64,000 nucleotides of DNA. It comes from Gymnogyps californianus. Taxonomy: Eukaryota; Chordata; Aves; Accipitriformes; Cathartidae. The position numbers and the translations under genes were made by a program. The stretch is taken from the NCBI RefSeq assembly GCF_018139145.2, contig NC_059487.1, positions 4,547,792 through 4,611,791 on the forward strand, in the 5' to 3' direction. Below are positions 1-13,285 of this stretch, one piece after another. The number at the start of each line of letters is the position of its first letter. Position 1 is the first letter of the stretch. Below the pieces are notes generated by a model, which was given only the letters and a program-made list of their open reading frames with translations, made no database searches and was not told the DNA's origin.

Positions 1-3000
1 AAGTCCCAGCTTGTTCCCAGTCTGCCAGGGAGGCAGCACCCAGGCTGTGCCCTGGGGCGAAGCGCTAAATTGCAATCACATCTGGGTAACAGGCACCGGC
101 TCCCAGCAGCCAGCCCCGCAACGCTGGCTCTGCTCTGCCCTGAGCTGGGAAACCAAACAAGTATCTCTCAGCTCAACAGCTGTCAAGAAACAGCCACAGC
201 AACACTCAGACCCTACAAAGCGCTTCCGCTCGTGACTTTACTTCACGAGACGAGATCTAATTTGTCATCCTACTGGGAGAGATACAGGCATGCCCATGGG
301 TGCTGGGGTATCAACCCAGTGCAAGTGGAGAGGTAAAGCATCACCTTCCCCGACTGCCCAGCATCGCCCCCCTGACCCTCCTGCTCTACCCACGCTTAGG
401 GTGGCTCAGACCTGACGATGAACAGTCAGACTCTCCTTACTGTAAAACCCAACCTGCCTGCAGCCACAAGCTGTATGTCAGAGCATATAATCTGCTTTAC
501 TGCACCCAAGAGTTGCGACAGAGGATTAGGACTTCAGGTGGTAGACAAACAGCAAGAACAGATGCTTCCTAAGCTGAGACTGTTTGCATGCAGATGGCTA
601 TTAATCTCACATTTAAGAAAAAAGAAAAAAACATTGGGGAAAGGAGGAACCCCTGGTATCTGGTGGGATGCTATGCTGTAGTGGAGCAGGACTAGCCGGC
701 TGGCAGTCAAAGCCAGAGCCACTTCATCATGTTACCATCAGAAGCAGCAGCTCTGAGCAGAGATCTCCACCAGACACGGGCCAGTGGTTGCATACATGAC
801 TGCCTCCAGCTGCCCACCCTGTTTGACAACGTCATGGCTTGGGGGAGTGAAGGAGGAGGAAAAAAAAAAAATCATACGCTCTTTAGACACAGATGTATAT
901 TTAGATAAGCAAACTGCAAAGCTGCTTAAACCTAATTACTACTGTAAATGTAATTTAAACCACCCAAAACATTTCCACTGCTCAAGGAAGAGCTGTAACA
1001 ATGGGAGGAAGCGCTAAGACACAGTAGCTATTCTTAATGCACAAAACCACTTATTCTGATGAATAACCAAGACTTACTAATTTCAATTGAATATGTTTCT
1101 GCCTCCTGGGCATTTTCAGACTGTACAAAATTAGAAGTCTTAGCGGGTTTCTGAGGATGACCTTGTTTACCTCCCTATTCAAACACATGCTTGACATCTA
1201 CCAGGTGCTGTGCCTTGCAAAAACCGTATCTTTCTTGCTGGACACTCAAGGGAGAAAGAAGCAACAGGCACCAGATTAATAATCACCAAGCTGCTTGTTC
1301 ACTTCCTTCAAACACAGGGACCTATCATCACTGCAACCAGCTGACAAAGTGCTACACATCATTTCTAAGGTGTGATAGAAGAGAGGCAGATGGGACAAAG
1401 GATCAGCAGTCGGTTCCCTCTCTGGCTGCAATGAGTAACCACCATCTCATGCCAGCCCAGTTGTGTCAGTCGAGCTCACACGGGACTGGAGCCCACACTG
1501 CAGAGCTTGCCCCCAGCACCACCTTCACGGAACGCTTTGCACCTCCTTAATTTTCAAAGGAAAAAGAATATGCAAGAGCTCCAATTCCCAAGCTCGCATC
1601 CCAGCCCATTTCACAAACCTCATTTTGATTTTTGCAAGTTGGATTTTCTGTTCCCTTCTGGGAAATGGATGGCGCAACAGAGCTACAAATAGGAAGAGTG
1701 TCAGAAACAGACTATCTTATTCTGCTGCCCCAGTTCTCAGCCCAAAGAAGTGATAGATTAGGTTGTCATCTTGTTTATTTCCTGCACCATAATCACAAGC
1801 AGCGGGATGGGCTCCATGGGCTGAACTCACCATGAGTCAGTGTGTTTTCGGGCATCCCATAGGAGTTACTGCCCAAAGAATGCCAAACATCCACTCCTGA
1901 AAGAAAAGAAGTCATGCACATGGCATGGCCCCACAATCAGTGCAGAGCAAATGGTTCAGAGCTACCAAGGGTATGAGACAGCCAAAAAATACCTACTGAT
2001 AGCTTGACTCAGATAAGCTAGAGTTTTAGCAAGGATGGTAAGACAAGGGGAGGAGAAAAGTCAGAGTGACCTGATCATAGCTACACAACTAAGCTAGTTA
2101 TTAAGATTAAAAGTGAAACACCTAAAGACCAGAGTGTGGACTAAGTACAAATGCAGTTTTCAAAGCAATGTCACACTTAGGGTTTTTTTGATAGATTTTA
2201 GTATCTTATAGTTTTAAAAATGTCCCCAGAAGTTTTTATATTGGGTCAGACTAGCTGAAACTACTTCAGAGATTAGGCTGGAACCCCCTCTGTGTTACTG
2301 AAGCTTCTCTTGTTGAATGATTACAATAAAAACTAAATCCTCTTACCTAAATACTCCAAATTCATGATCCAGAGAAAAATACTTGCCAAAGAGGTCCCCA
2401 CACATTGTTCCTACACACATGGATATAGGGCATTTACTTGGGAACAAAATGCCACTGTGCTCATTTGTGGGTAGGACATCCATCAGCCTCTGAGCAGGGG
2501 AACAGAGTGATACCCCCTTCTCCAAGGGAGTAGCATTTTTACAGATCCTGATTGCTCAATCAATTATTTCCAAAATAAAAAGAAAATTGAATACAGCCTA
2601 GTAGCAGAAGTTCTTGTTTAGCAGTCAGGCAATAGTAAGTGCTAATTATTCCACTCATAAGCAACAGTTGTGTTTGCACTCAAAAGTGCCATCACTTATC
2701 CTAACAGGCTTCTGCTCTACTTTATCATCTCTTTAGCAGTAACAGGTCCATCAGGAGGAATCCAAACTTCTCTGTGTGTGCACAGATTACAAGTGGCCCA
2801 TAATTTATATTTATGGGCATTCTCCTCATTTGCCCTCTAGAAGAGAGCTGGGACAGAAACAGAACTGGGCTGCTGCTTTAAAGGCTCAGAAGTTTAAAAA
2901 AAAAAAAAAAAGTCAGCTGTCACTATTTCTGCTACGCTGGCACTCTGCTCTGAAGTCACCACGCAGAGCTTGTTTGTACTAGTTTCATCTATAAACGATG

Positions 3001-6000
3001 CAACAGCTGGAACAAAACTGCTTGAGATGCTGAACCTGATTGCACAATACTGCTCACAGCTCTTACAGAGCTATTAGTAGTCAAGAGTTTGTTAACTCAT
3101 TAGGAGAGGTCTTGTTTTTCCAAAATATTCATGACAAAGTTTAATCACATGAGTCTTCATGAAAACCAGGATCGGAAGATTGGAGGCATGATGTAGGACT
3201 TAGGGGCCAATGAGGGGATGGAAGAGCTTGCTGCAGATATTTCCAAACAACTTTGTAGTGCAGGATTTAAAGGAAGAACACAGGGCAGGTGAGGTTAGCG
3301 GTGCAAGATCATCTCAAAGGTCGGTCAGAGACTAGAGTAGTGCCTATAAATCCCCACATGCTCTTTGTTCTTGTATAAAAACCCACTGCTCTAACTGCAG
3401 GGCCAAAGAGGAGATCGGACATATGAAGTCTCAGGTATCAATATCAAGTGATGCTGCAAGACAGATTTTTATACTTCAGTTTACACCCGGTGTGCAAGTT
3501 CAGAGTAACACAGTGCTATTGCAAAGGCAAAAAGACGACAGCACATAGATCATCCACTGAATAAGCACAGTGAATCCCACAAGCTAAACAAGCAGAATTT
3601 CAATTCAGACTCACAAGTGAGTTGAAAAACTACAAAGATTTCATAAAATTAAATCTAAAGATATATACACAAGCAGATGAACTACAGCAACTATGTTTTA
3701 CCTCACAGCTCTAGTAAGTTTGATGAACTGTTATAGCCAAACTGACATTCAGGACTATGTGTTTTAACCAAGCTGGTCTAAGCAACCAAACTTCTGTACA
3801 ATGGACATTTTCTGACACAGGCATCACTTGACTGTGGCTGCTGACTTGACTCCTGCTCAGTTTTTGGCCCACACACAGTTCACGCTGACACAGCTCAGCC
3901 TGATCTATGCTGGGAGCAGCACCGCTGGGCTAAAGCAAGAGCTACACGTATGCCAGATACAAAGGAGAGGAGGAGATAAGACCTGCTGTCCTTGCAGCTG
4001 TGCAAAAGCAACTGTTGGGCACTTTCTGATAAGACTGAAACTCTTCAGAATTAACTGGAACAACCCACAGGAATGGTAGAAACCAAACATCCATGACGGA
4101 AGGTGTAAGTACATCACCTTACCCAAAAAGCTTTCAAGCTGGCCCATCAGCATCCACACTGCTGAGGCTCCCAGGCTTCCCACTGTGATACTGGGACACC
4201 TGCACCGTGATGGAGGAGGAAGGATGAGCATTCTCACCATCAGCTGGGCAAGTGGCTTCCTCATAAGCACATGAGTTAGTGAATTTGTGAATTAATGAAG
4301 TAATGAATTAGGGAATTAACAAGTTACACCAGCCCATTGAAAGGGGACTGAGCCCTTGTTTGATTTTTACCTAATAAGCTCATGTAATAAAGTTGGATTC
4401 ACATGGTACGTCCTCCCATAACTTTGAGAGGTCCAAATGAACCATGACACTTGACTCAGTACTATTGTCAGAAAAAGTACTCGTACGGGGTTAAATGATA
4501 TTCATAGATCCCCAGCTAGCAACCAAGCGGCAGCTTCTTGACCTTTACAAAGACTAGTTTTTCTTTCCCATCTGCTTTGTTGACACTGACAATGAGAGAA
4601 TGCTAATCCATTACAAAATTGCACAGACCTCACTAGCAGAGTTCACAGGAAAGCTTTAAAGAAGCAATTCCTTGGTCCTACTTATAGATTTGCCCCCTGG
4701 TTAGATTTTCTTCCAGCTAACACATCGTTGCAGCTAGAATAAGGTTCACAAAAAGCCATTCTCCAAAAAGCTTTTTCCACAATGCGTGCTGGTATTTAAT
4801 AAAGCCTTGAATTCTCCCAACTGACCTGGCAGCTCTGTGCTTGCTCCAAACTCTTCCCGGCCTGCAAACATCCGGCAGCTTCACGCCTGCTTTACGCTGG
4901 CCAGGAGAGCGTAGGAAGCGCGAAGTGAACGAACTCCGAAACCCTTGGATTAGCAGTATCATTAGAAGGACTGCTCCCAGGAGCTTTCCTTCCTCTCCTG
5001 TTAGTCAAAGGAAATACTGCATCTAAATACAGCTGTTACCTTTATCTACTTTTACCCTTCTTATGCACAAGCTGGAGTGAGTCCAGGATTCTGGACTATT
5101 TGACCAAAACAACGGTATCTCAGATCAGCTGCAGGGATGTATATATTGCAGCTTCATGTCTACCTTCCGCTATGAGGCATGCAAGGATTTCCTTCCACTG
5201 TGTTAGCCCTGCTGTTTTCAAACATTAACATTGTCCGAGCTTTACCTTGACCGAGAAAAACAACTTTCATCAGCAAAGCTGTATTTATTAGTTGCCTAAA
5301 GAGGATATCCTTCCAGTTCCATTATATATTGGCCATCTGCTACGGACCTTGCAAGAGTTACAGGCTCCTGTTCACTCAAGAGCTTACACGCATCCTCAAG
5401 GCAAGAAATACCGCTTGCATTTCCAGTGTTGGTCCCTTGGTTAGGGTTGTCAGGAGTATGATCAAGCAGCAGAAATGGGGGTTCAAGCACTGGCAGCATG
5501 CTCAGTTGCGTACAGAGACACTGAGAAATCCGAGCTCCCAGGACTCTGGCATAACTGTTAATTTGGCAGCAGCGGTGAAAATGTTTTGAGAGCAGTTGAA
5601 TGGCAACGACCATCAGCAAGACACCTCATGCACAAGCTTCAGAGCCATCACGCAAAAGTCATCTTCCCAAACCAGCAGCGCTACAGAACAGCCCTTCAAA
5701 TGCCCCAGCACCTCAACAGGCAGACTTCCTTTCCTCGTGTGTATGCTCTCCACATCCACCACAGGCTAAGTCCAGTGAAGGTTCACCAAGAACTGAAGAT
5801 TAATGAAAAATACATCTGTTATGCCACCTCCTCCAGGAAACAGGCACTCAACCGACCTCAACTAATTCAGAAATGAGACCCTTCAGAGAGAAGATTGCAG
5901 AGGCAAGGGAGTGAACAGTACTCTGCGTTTTTGCCATTCTACTGTTTCTTAGTTACAATGATGTCTCTCCTGTACTTCATTAGGTGTCCCAGGCAGGGAT

Positions 6001-7890
6001 AACTGAGAAGTATAAAACAATAACTCTTGGTCAGGAGCCTGCTGTCACTGCTTCACCAATGTACTGCCTGCCTGCTATGCTTCCGCTGAACCATCAGCGT
6101 ATAATGGTCGAGCAGGCTCTTGCCACTGCCCTCACCACCTCCTTGGCAGTCCTTTCCCAATATACGCATAACAGTAACATGTGTCGGTACCAACCTCCAC
6201 TGCCAACAAAGTCCTAGAAGGAACCTTCTATAAAAGGGCAAAACAGGACAAAGGGATAAGTACACTAGTGCCGCGAAAGCACCAAACAGGAGTTCATGCA
6301 CTAGAAGTGTGCTTGGGTCTCAGCCAAGCTGTTTACTGAGATGCTGGGATCTCAACTATGTTGCATTCAGTGTCATTTCCTACGCTCAGGCTCCACCATA
6401 TGATGGGAGCGTGTATGTTCACGTGGGCATCTCACAGACCATAAGCCACAGTAGTCAATTCAAGTAGCCAGGGCATTGCAAGTTATCATAGATGGACAAA
6501 ATTTCGTATTATGTAAAAACTAAACAACTCTCAGACAATTAGTGAATTAATAATAGGCTTGCCAGACATTATGCAAGAAGATTTGAGGGTCCTGAAACTT
6601 CTCCCTCTAAAAATTTAAAAGGACATGAAAGAAAGACCAGAATATTGTTTATTTTAAAAGGTCCCCCAGTGGGGGCCGCCCTATTATTTTTCCTGTTTGA
6701 CAACAGCAAAGTTCCCTTCATACATAGCTAGCACAGAGGATTTAGTGAGAAAGATCCTCATTTTTACAAGAGATCCAAATTTTGCAGACAGCTCAACAGT
6801 CCAGGCACTAGCAGCCCAGGGGCTGATGGAATAAGCTATACAGATGGAAACAATTATTTAGGAGGGGAAGGACTCCTGCATGCATGGAGCAACATCTCAC
6901 TAAAACTGAAGCCTCCCACCGACACATTCCAGACTCTTGGAGTAATCTGCTTCGGGGAATATGCTTTAAGCTACATCAGCTTTTCTATTTCTTTCTCCAA
7001 ACTTCTTTGCAATCACAAAACATACTCCCCTGCAAATGACCTAATGGTCTTACCAAACAGCAACAAATACCAGAAAGTATTATACACATCTGAATCTAAA
7101 ACCTATTTAGAGACCTAACTTTTCAAGCAACAAGTTCTGATTTCAGACAAGCTTTTCACTACACAACACACCTGGAAGGACTTACCCATACGATTAACAA
7201 TGCTGCAGTGAATGACTTCTACCTAAAGTCCATGGCATAAAATAATGAATAAATCGTACAGGCCATATTTGATATGTAGAATATCAAATCAAAGTGCCTT
7301 ATATAAGTCAAAATCATGTTTCTTAGGAACAGAATTACCAAAAAGGAACAGCACTAATTGATTAGAAATATCTAATTAAGGGTAGTCCTTTCAAGCCAGC
7401 TGCATAAAGAATATTTCATATAATACGTTGCAGGAGAAAAATAACTCCAGCAGGTTTCAATTAAGACTCACTGCCTTATGGATTTTACATCTGCAGCAGG
7501 AAGGCTCAAACACCATGTCACAACTAAGACATTTTTATGTCTCCAACTGAAAGCACTTAAACTGCTTGGAATAGAAGCATATGGGCCATAACATCCCCAA
7601 TTAAGCAAACATTTTGCTGAACTGAGAGCCTAACAGCCATACGAAGCTAGAATATACTGTATTCTTGGTCATGCATTGTAGCCTCTAACTTCTAAAGGAT
7701 AAAAAAAGCTGAGAGTGTATAGCACATACACTTGTAACCTTGAGTGCCCTCCTCACCCAGCCAAAGCAGAAGACCCCAGCATAAGTCACACAGTGATTTT
7801 TAATGGGGCACTAAAGGGGTGGGGGTCCTTCGCTCTGTGCGGACAGAGAAGGGCACCGTTCCCCGCAGCAGTTTACAGGTGCTATCACAA
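1..7890. other. AT-rich non-coding stretch, no gene recognised
   Basis: I see no recognisable protein, RNA gene or well-preserved repeat here. Open frames are short and lack family motifs. Two spots on the minus strand look slightly exon-like: 2347-2489 (good acceptor and donor) and 5296-5532 (low-bias open frame). Neither could be assigned. If the CpG island at 10.4-11.0 kb is a leftward promoter, this is mainly intron or flank of that gene. An A run of 15 lies near 2895. Confidence 0.5.
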
Positions 7891-7894
7891 GCAC

Positions 7895-8112
7895 ATGTGA
7901 AGGGCTCCTCAGGTCACCACCTCATCCAACCTCCTGCTAAAAGCAGGGTCAAAACAGAAGCCAGACCAGGATGCTGAGGGCTTTGGCCAGTTGGGTCTTG
8001 CAAAGGGCTGAGGTGCCACAACCTCTGTGGGCCTCCGTTTCAACACTCTCCTGTACTCGCAGGGAGTGGTATTTTTCCTTAAGGCAAGCTGGACCCTCAC
8101 CCGTTTCAATTT
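7895..8112 (-). repeat. CR1 LINE 3'-end fragment
   Basis: Read on the minus strand, the segment follows the 3' part of avian CR1 elements. It has a block about a smaller right-end fragment (fast-evolving 'CACAACCTCTGTGGGC' seen on the plus strand), then 'CCAGTTGGGTCTTG', then the 'AGCAGGAGGTTGGATGAGGTGGTGACC' type ending, recognised in pieces. It is 5'-truncated and diverged and has no usable ORF. CR1 is the dominant LINE of birds and reptiles, so this also supports the avian call. The exact subfamily was not determined. Confidence 0.7.
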
Positions 8113-10430
8113 ATAAAGCTTTGACAAGTGACATGATTCTCCATCCAACTTATCTAAGACGCTATGAACTGGAAAACAACACTTACGGGTTTTCCTTTCA
8201 GCATGAAAAACAGCATCTCAAAAACCCTGTCTTGATTACACCAAGAGCTATGCTGCTGCCGCTGCGCCCTCTTGGGGCACAAGGGACCATGAGCCAAATC
8301 TGCAGCCTTATTTTTCTACATGCAGCTGGACCCAAGAACCCCGATTCCTCTTTACTAAAACCAGATGTCGGCCAAGTTAAATCATCCCATGACTCCTCCA
8401 GGAGCAGGACATAAACAGCCACAGCTCACCCAGCTGTTACCAAGAGAGGCCCAGCCGACAAATTAGGGATCCCAACATGCTGCAAGACCTTATCCCGAAA
8501 TGCTTTGACATACTGCTTTCAGACATGTTTATCACTTAAATCCATCAAAAAGCATTAGGTCACTTGAGTTTACACTGGATTAGAGTTTGGGTCTTTTACC
8601 AACTTCTTCCAGAGTTTTGAGCTCAGAGGACAAAGAAACTGATATCTATGTTTTTCAACGTACAGTGCTTCCCAATGGAGTCTTAATGTTTAACAAACCC
8701 CATCCCTGTAACATGCCTGCAAAGTAAATGCTTTACAAATAAGAAGGGGAAAAAAAAATAGAGATTAAGTGATGTGCAAAAGGTCATAAAACATCTACGG
8801 TACAGTTCAGTATATAGAAATGCAGGCTTCCGTCTTCCAGGAGGCTTAACCTCAGCCAAAAGAAACTACCAAACTACAGCTCTCACTAATGCTGTGCTCC
8901 AAAGCGTTCAGTCCAGGTTTTGGTATCAAACTTTTTCAGCTAAGAAAACTACGTACTTGCTACACTATAGAAGGGCCCTGGGACAGAGGCTGCTGGATGC
9001 ATATGAGAAATGATGCTTTGCACCAGGTGAACAAGAGACCTTACAGGTGAATTAAATCCAAAACTATAGAAAAGCCTTAATTTAAAAAACAACAACAACA
9101 ACAAAAAGCATCTATTTGCAATCACCGCAAACAATCACACTGGCAGGAGCTCTACTACGATATCCAAGTCTGCAAGCTCTAACACTCCTGCTGATGCCCA
9201 GAAAACAGCTTCTGCACACAACAGCAAAGGGAAATTAAAGGACAAATTCACTGGTGCTATTCAAGTGCTTGCAGACTACAAGGCAGCTGAAAGGTCATGC
9301 TACATTCACACTGTGAACTCCAAATGCTGAGCAAAGATAGGCACAGGGGCAGGCATTACAGCGAGATTCAGGGAAATATTTTAACAAAGGTGAACTACAG
9401 CATGAAGTCTACAGGGTTCAAACTGAGTCCCCACGTCTGTAGGTCTGGGCCCATTCTCCAGGTCAGGTTCACACATCACCAATCTCTTGCAAGAAGCACA
9501 GACTCACAGCAGAGCCAAAATGGCCTTTCCGTACTACTGTTAGCCAAATCCACACACACAAGTTGTGTTCTTAACAGCTAAATATTTAGTTGTGCATTAT
9601 TTCTCATAGCTCAGAGACAGGAAAACCAGGTATAAGCCACTACTGCCATCAGCATAGCTGTGGTACTGGGGAACTCCACAGGAACTAGTAATCCTCAAAC
9701 TGGGTTTCTCAAGCAGGTTTTGCACGCTGGCACCAGCCTCCCTGCTATTACAGTGACATTGCAAGAGACAGCCAGCCCAGCCAAGCTAAAGCTATTCCGA
9801 GTGTATTTACACAGACTAAAAACTACCCAAAGCATATACTTTGGTATTACCAGGCTTTAAAACATCACCATGCAATACAAGAAGCATCAATATTCTACTA
9901 GACCTTTAGATAGTTTACCTACTCGCCCCAGTTCATCTACTTCTTTGCAGTAATGATCCCAGTAAAACGTTTTTAACTTCAATTGTGGCATTTTGGCAAC
10001 TGCCTCAAGATAGTAAGGTTTCTTATTGAACTGAGATTAACAGAGAGTCCAACATACTCCAGTAACCTAAACAAGTGAAATCCCATAGAGACAGGAGGCA
10101 ACCCCAGTGATTCAGCTGCAAAATTAAGTCCTTCTTGCCAACATGTTTTTAAGCGCATGTAGACTAAGTGGAAAAGGATAAGAGAAAAACCTTGAGACTA
10201 CCAGAAAACATTCTTCTCACTGGCTCAGGGAAGACAGCTTTGAGATGTCAGTAGGGGGGCTGTAGCTGAAAAAATAACCCCACTCCCCAATGAGGCAGGA
10301 GAAGCCAAATTCTGCAGGAAAAGCAGCGATTTGGCACTGAATCGCGTTACAGCACCTCAAGCGAGAGAGACCCCACACCTCTGGGGCACAGCCAGAGTCT
10401 CCCTCCCACCACCGAGCATCAGCCTACCTG
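8113..10430. other. Non-coding DNA between CR1 relic and CpG island
   Basis: No coding exon, RNA gene or clear repeat was recognised. The base composition is AT-rich with small simple repeats (for example CAA repeats near 9090). Probably intron 1 of the leftward transcript that would start in the adjacent CpG island, but no exon confirms this. Confidence 0.4.
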
Positions 10431-10432
10431 GT

Positions 10433-11040
10433 CAGGTCAGCGCCGCAGACAATAGCAGCCGAGCCGGAGAAGAGAAAAAGAGAGACGGGAGCTCTCTCCA
10501 CATCCGAGCGCGGCACGACAGCCGAAGCGCCTCGCTCCGCGCCCGCGGTACGGCCCGCACCCACCCGCCGCTGTTCCGAGCTGCACCGCAGCCGCTCCCG
10601 GGCTGGCAGCGGCACCGTAGCAGCCCCGGAGCCCGAATCGTTCCTTGGGCTCGCTGGCCGGGAGTCAGCCCCGGGACAAGCGCGGAGCTCAGCGGCGAGG
10701 CGAGGCGTCCCCCTCCCTCCGCCCCGCGCAGGCGGGAGGCGAGGGCCAGCCCGCGGGGGGCCGGAGGTGGGGGGGGCCCGGCCCGGCCGCTGCCTGCCTG
10801 CGCGGGGAGCCCCGGGGCCCGCAGCGGCCCCTGCGCGGGCTCCGGGAGAGGCGGGACCGGGGCGGACCCTACGCGGGACCGCTGCCCGAGCTCGCCCCCG
10901 CGAACAACAGCAGCTGTAACCGGTCCCTCAGCATCTACCTTAAACATCCACCCCGGCCCGCTCCCCGCTGGCAGACGGGGAAGAAACGGGGCGTCCCCAA
11001 AGGAGAAGCACCCTAGGCCGGGGTCACCCTCCGGGGAGAG
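10433..11040 (-). promoter_or_regulatory. CpG island, probable promoter and first exon of an unidentified leftward gene
   Basis: GC content and CpG density rise abruptly between about 10430 and 11040, compared with AT-rich DNA on both sides. Long open frames here on both strands are composition artefacts rich in Arg, Pro, Gly and Ala. On the minus strand 'GACCTGACCAG' runs into GTAGGC at about 10433, a usable splice donor, and a second possible donor (AAG|GTAGAT) lies near 10931. I therefore infer a leftward transcription unit with a mainly 5'-UTR first exon. By human synteny RALGAPB or ARHGAP40 are candidates, but no exon of either was recognised in 1-10.4 kb. Confidence 0.5.
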
Positions 11041-12690
11041 ACGGAGATTTCCTCGGCAAACAGCTGAGGTACAGCAAATTTTATTTTTTTTATTTTTTTT
11101 TTTCTAAATAAAGGACCTGCGAAAATAAAGACATGGACAAACAAGTTTTATTTAAGAGCATGTTGCTCTGGACAAATATTTGGACATGCGGAGTTCAGGG
11201 GATGGGGAGGGAAAGACAAGTAAACATGAACAAGGCATACTTCATAATTAGTGCAGGCTAGTGTAACTGTTACACAGTCTGCCCATGCAAGACTCCAGAG
11301 AGACATGGTTACTTCAGGAGCAGAGACAAACATTTTTCACAAGCGGCAATGTGCTTTTTGGGATGCGACTTCCTAATTCAGGTCCTCTTTAAAAATGAGT
11401 TTGTTGAACGTGTGCATCAACACCAGGAGCAAACAGCTGTTCTGTTCATAGCCCGACGACTGGATAAACCCTTAAGCCACAAAATTATGGCTCATCCCAG
11501 TCCCACCAACTGGTTAAATCAAGTTGTTGGCGAGTGCCTCTTCGGGCTGTAATCTAACCTTGTATTAGCCTGTCAGCTGTGCTGAAAAAGCATATCCTGG
11601 GCAGAAATGAAGGAAATTCATGCTCAGTACCTGCTAAATGCTTAATTATTTCTTGTATATTGGAGGTAGGCTCATTTCATTTGTTAGACCTGAGTGTTGA
11701 AAAATTGTTTCGTACTTTGAGAACTGACAAGTTGGAGATCAGAAGAGTGCTAACTGCAGTATGAGTAAAACAATCACTAGGCTGTACTGCATTTAAGCTC
11801 CAGTAAGAACCGCTACTGAGAGCTGTTGCCTTGATCTTATTTGTTTGAAATCAACAATTAGTAGTAGTGAACAGAGAGTATCACTGTGTTTGGTCCATAT
11901 AAAAAAGGAACTCATCCCTCTGTAAAGTGGGAGGGGAGCAGGGTACGCACCCAAGCACTGGACAAGAGGCTGGCTGCTGTCATCCATTTAATATTTAGCC
12001 AGTCAATACTGTTCACTCTGAAAATAGCTGTTGTGACCCGAGTGCGTGTCGACTTAGTCTTGAGTAAGCTTCCTTTTCAGAGAATCAACCTCCCTCTGCC
12101 ATGCTGCAGTAGCTCTCACTGATGCTGAGGAGGATTGCTGCTAATGGTTGTGGGACTACCTGCTTTATTTCCACCCTGAGGTGGTTCTCTGAGCTTCATC
12201 ACTCTGTTCCAGTTTCCTCCCCAAGACTGAAGCCAACAGCCCTCTGCTCTCCAGCCTCAGGGAGCCCAGGATTTTCACAACTTTTTCACCCAGCAAAACG
12301 AACAGCTGAGCCATGCAGATAGTCAGAGAGGATGGCAGCAGTTGAATCCTCAGGACATTAGAGATCTGGAGCAACTGGCAGACAAAGTTCCAGATGAGAG
12401 AAGAAAGCATGGTGCACAACAGCTGGTGAAGAAAAGGAGGAACAGAATTGTCATGGCAATGATGTTTTCAGAAGAGGTTCAGTTTTCAGTAGGATATAAA
12501 TGATTTGAGACCACAAGTGCTTGTTCCCTTCCCTCATCCACCCAACACAACTAGCAAGCCTTTCAGTATGAGTATTATATCCTACAAGAGACAAGTTTAA
12601 ATCCCAGTTCTTCAAACTACTGTGTTCAAATCAATACTTGTATATGTGAAGAGCTCTAGGAGAACCAAATGGTACCCTAGACAAGTCCAA
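11041..12690. other. Non-coding stretch
   Basis: Nothing coding was recognised. Just beyond the CpG island there are T-rich runs and AATAAA-like hexamers on the plus strand (around 11107 and 11125) and TTTATT near 11145, a possible minus-strand poly(A) signal. They could end a transcript, including a long ADIG 3' UTR, but this is speculative. Confidence 0.4.
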
Positions 12691-12694
12691 GCTC

Positions 12695-13285
12695 ATTCTT
12701 AGCATTGTTTCTCTAGCCTTTGAACAAAAATAGTAGCTACTATGGGGCTATGTTTTGGATCTGTGCTGAAAACAGTGGTGATAATTCAGGGATGTTCTAG
12801 TTACTGCTAAGCAGTGCTTACACAGAGCCAAGGCCTTTTCTGCTTCTCACCCCACCCCACCAGCGAGCAGGCTGGGGGTGCACAAGAAGTTGGGAGGGGA
12901 CACAGCTGGGACAGCTGACCCCAACTGCCCAAAGGGATATTCCATACCATAGGATGTCATGCTCAGCATATAAAGCTGGGGGAAGAAGGAGGAAGGGGGG
13001 GGACATTCAGAGTGATGGTGTTTGTCTTCCCAAGTAACCATTAGCCCTGCTGGAGCCCTGCTTTCCTGGCGATGGCTGAACACCTGCCTGCCGATGGGAA
13101 GTGGGGAATGAATTCCTGGGTTTGCTTTGCTTGCACGCACAGCTTTTGCTTTACCTATTAAACTGTCTTTATGTCAACCCACGATTTTTCTCTTTTGCTC
13201 TTCTGATTCTCTCCCCCATCCCACCGGGGGGAGTGAGTGAGCAGCTGTGTGGGGCTTAGTTGCCGGCTGGAGTTAAACCACAACA
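12695..13285 (+). mobile_element. Degraded endogenous retrovirus LTR (solo), plus orientation
   Basis: This segment is a diverged relative, in the opposite orientation, of the LTR at 46209-46779. Shared blocks include 'AAAGGGATATTCCATACCATA', read here as pieces around 12930, a TATAAA box at 12969-12974, an ATTAAA poly(A) signal at 13157-13162 followed by CTGTCTTTATGTCAACCCAC, and an end in TTAAACCACAACA at 13285. The 5' boundary is eroded and was not fixed; homology is clear from about 12730. No gag, pol or env sequence adjoins it, so it is a solo LTR relic. No clean target duplication was found. Confidence 0.75.

Noticed and set aside
10331..11107. 258-codon plus-strand open frame in the 10.5 kb CpG island
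   Set aside because: Low-complexity Arg/Pro/Ser/Gly composition ending in a Phe run translated from a T tract.
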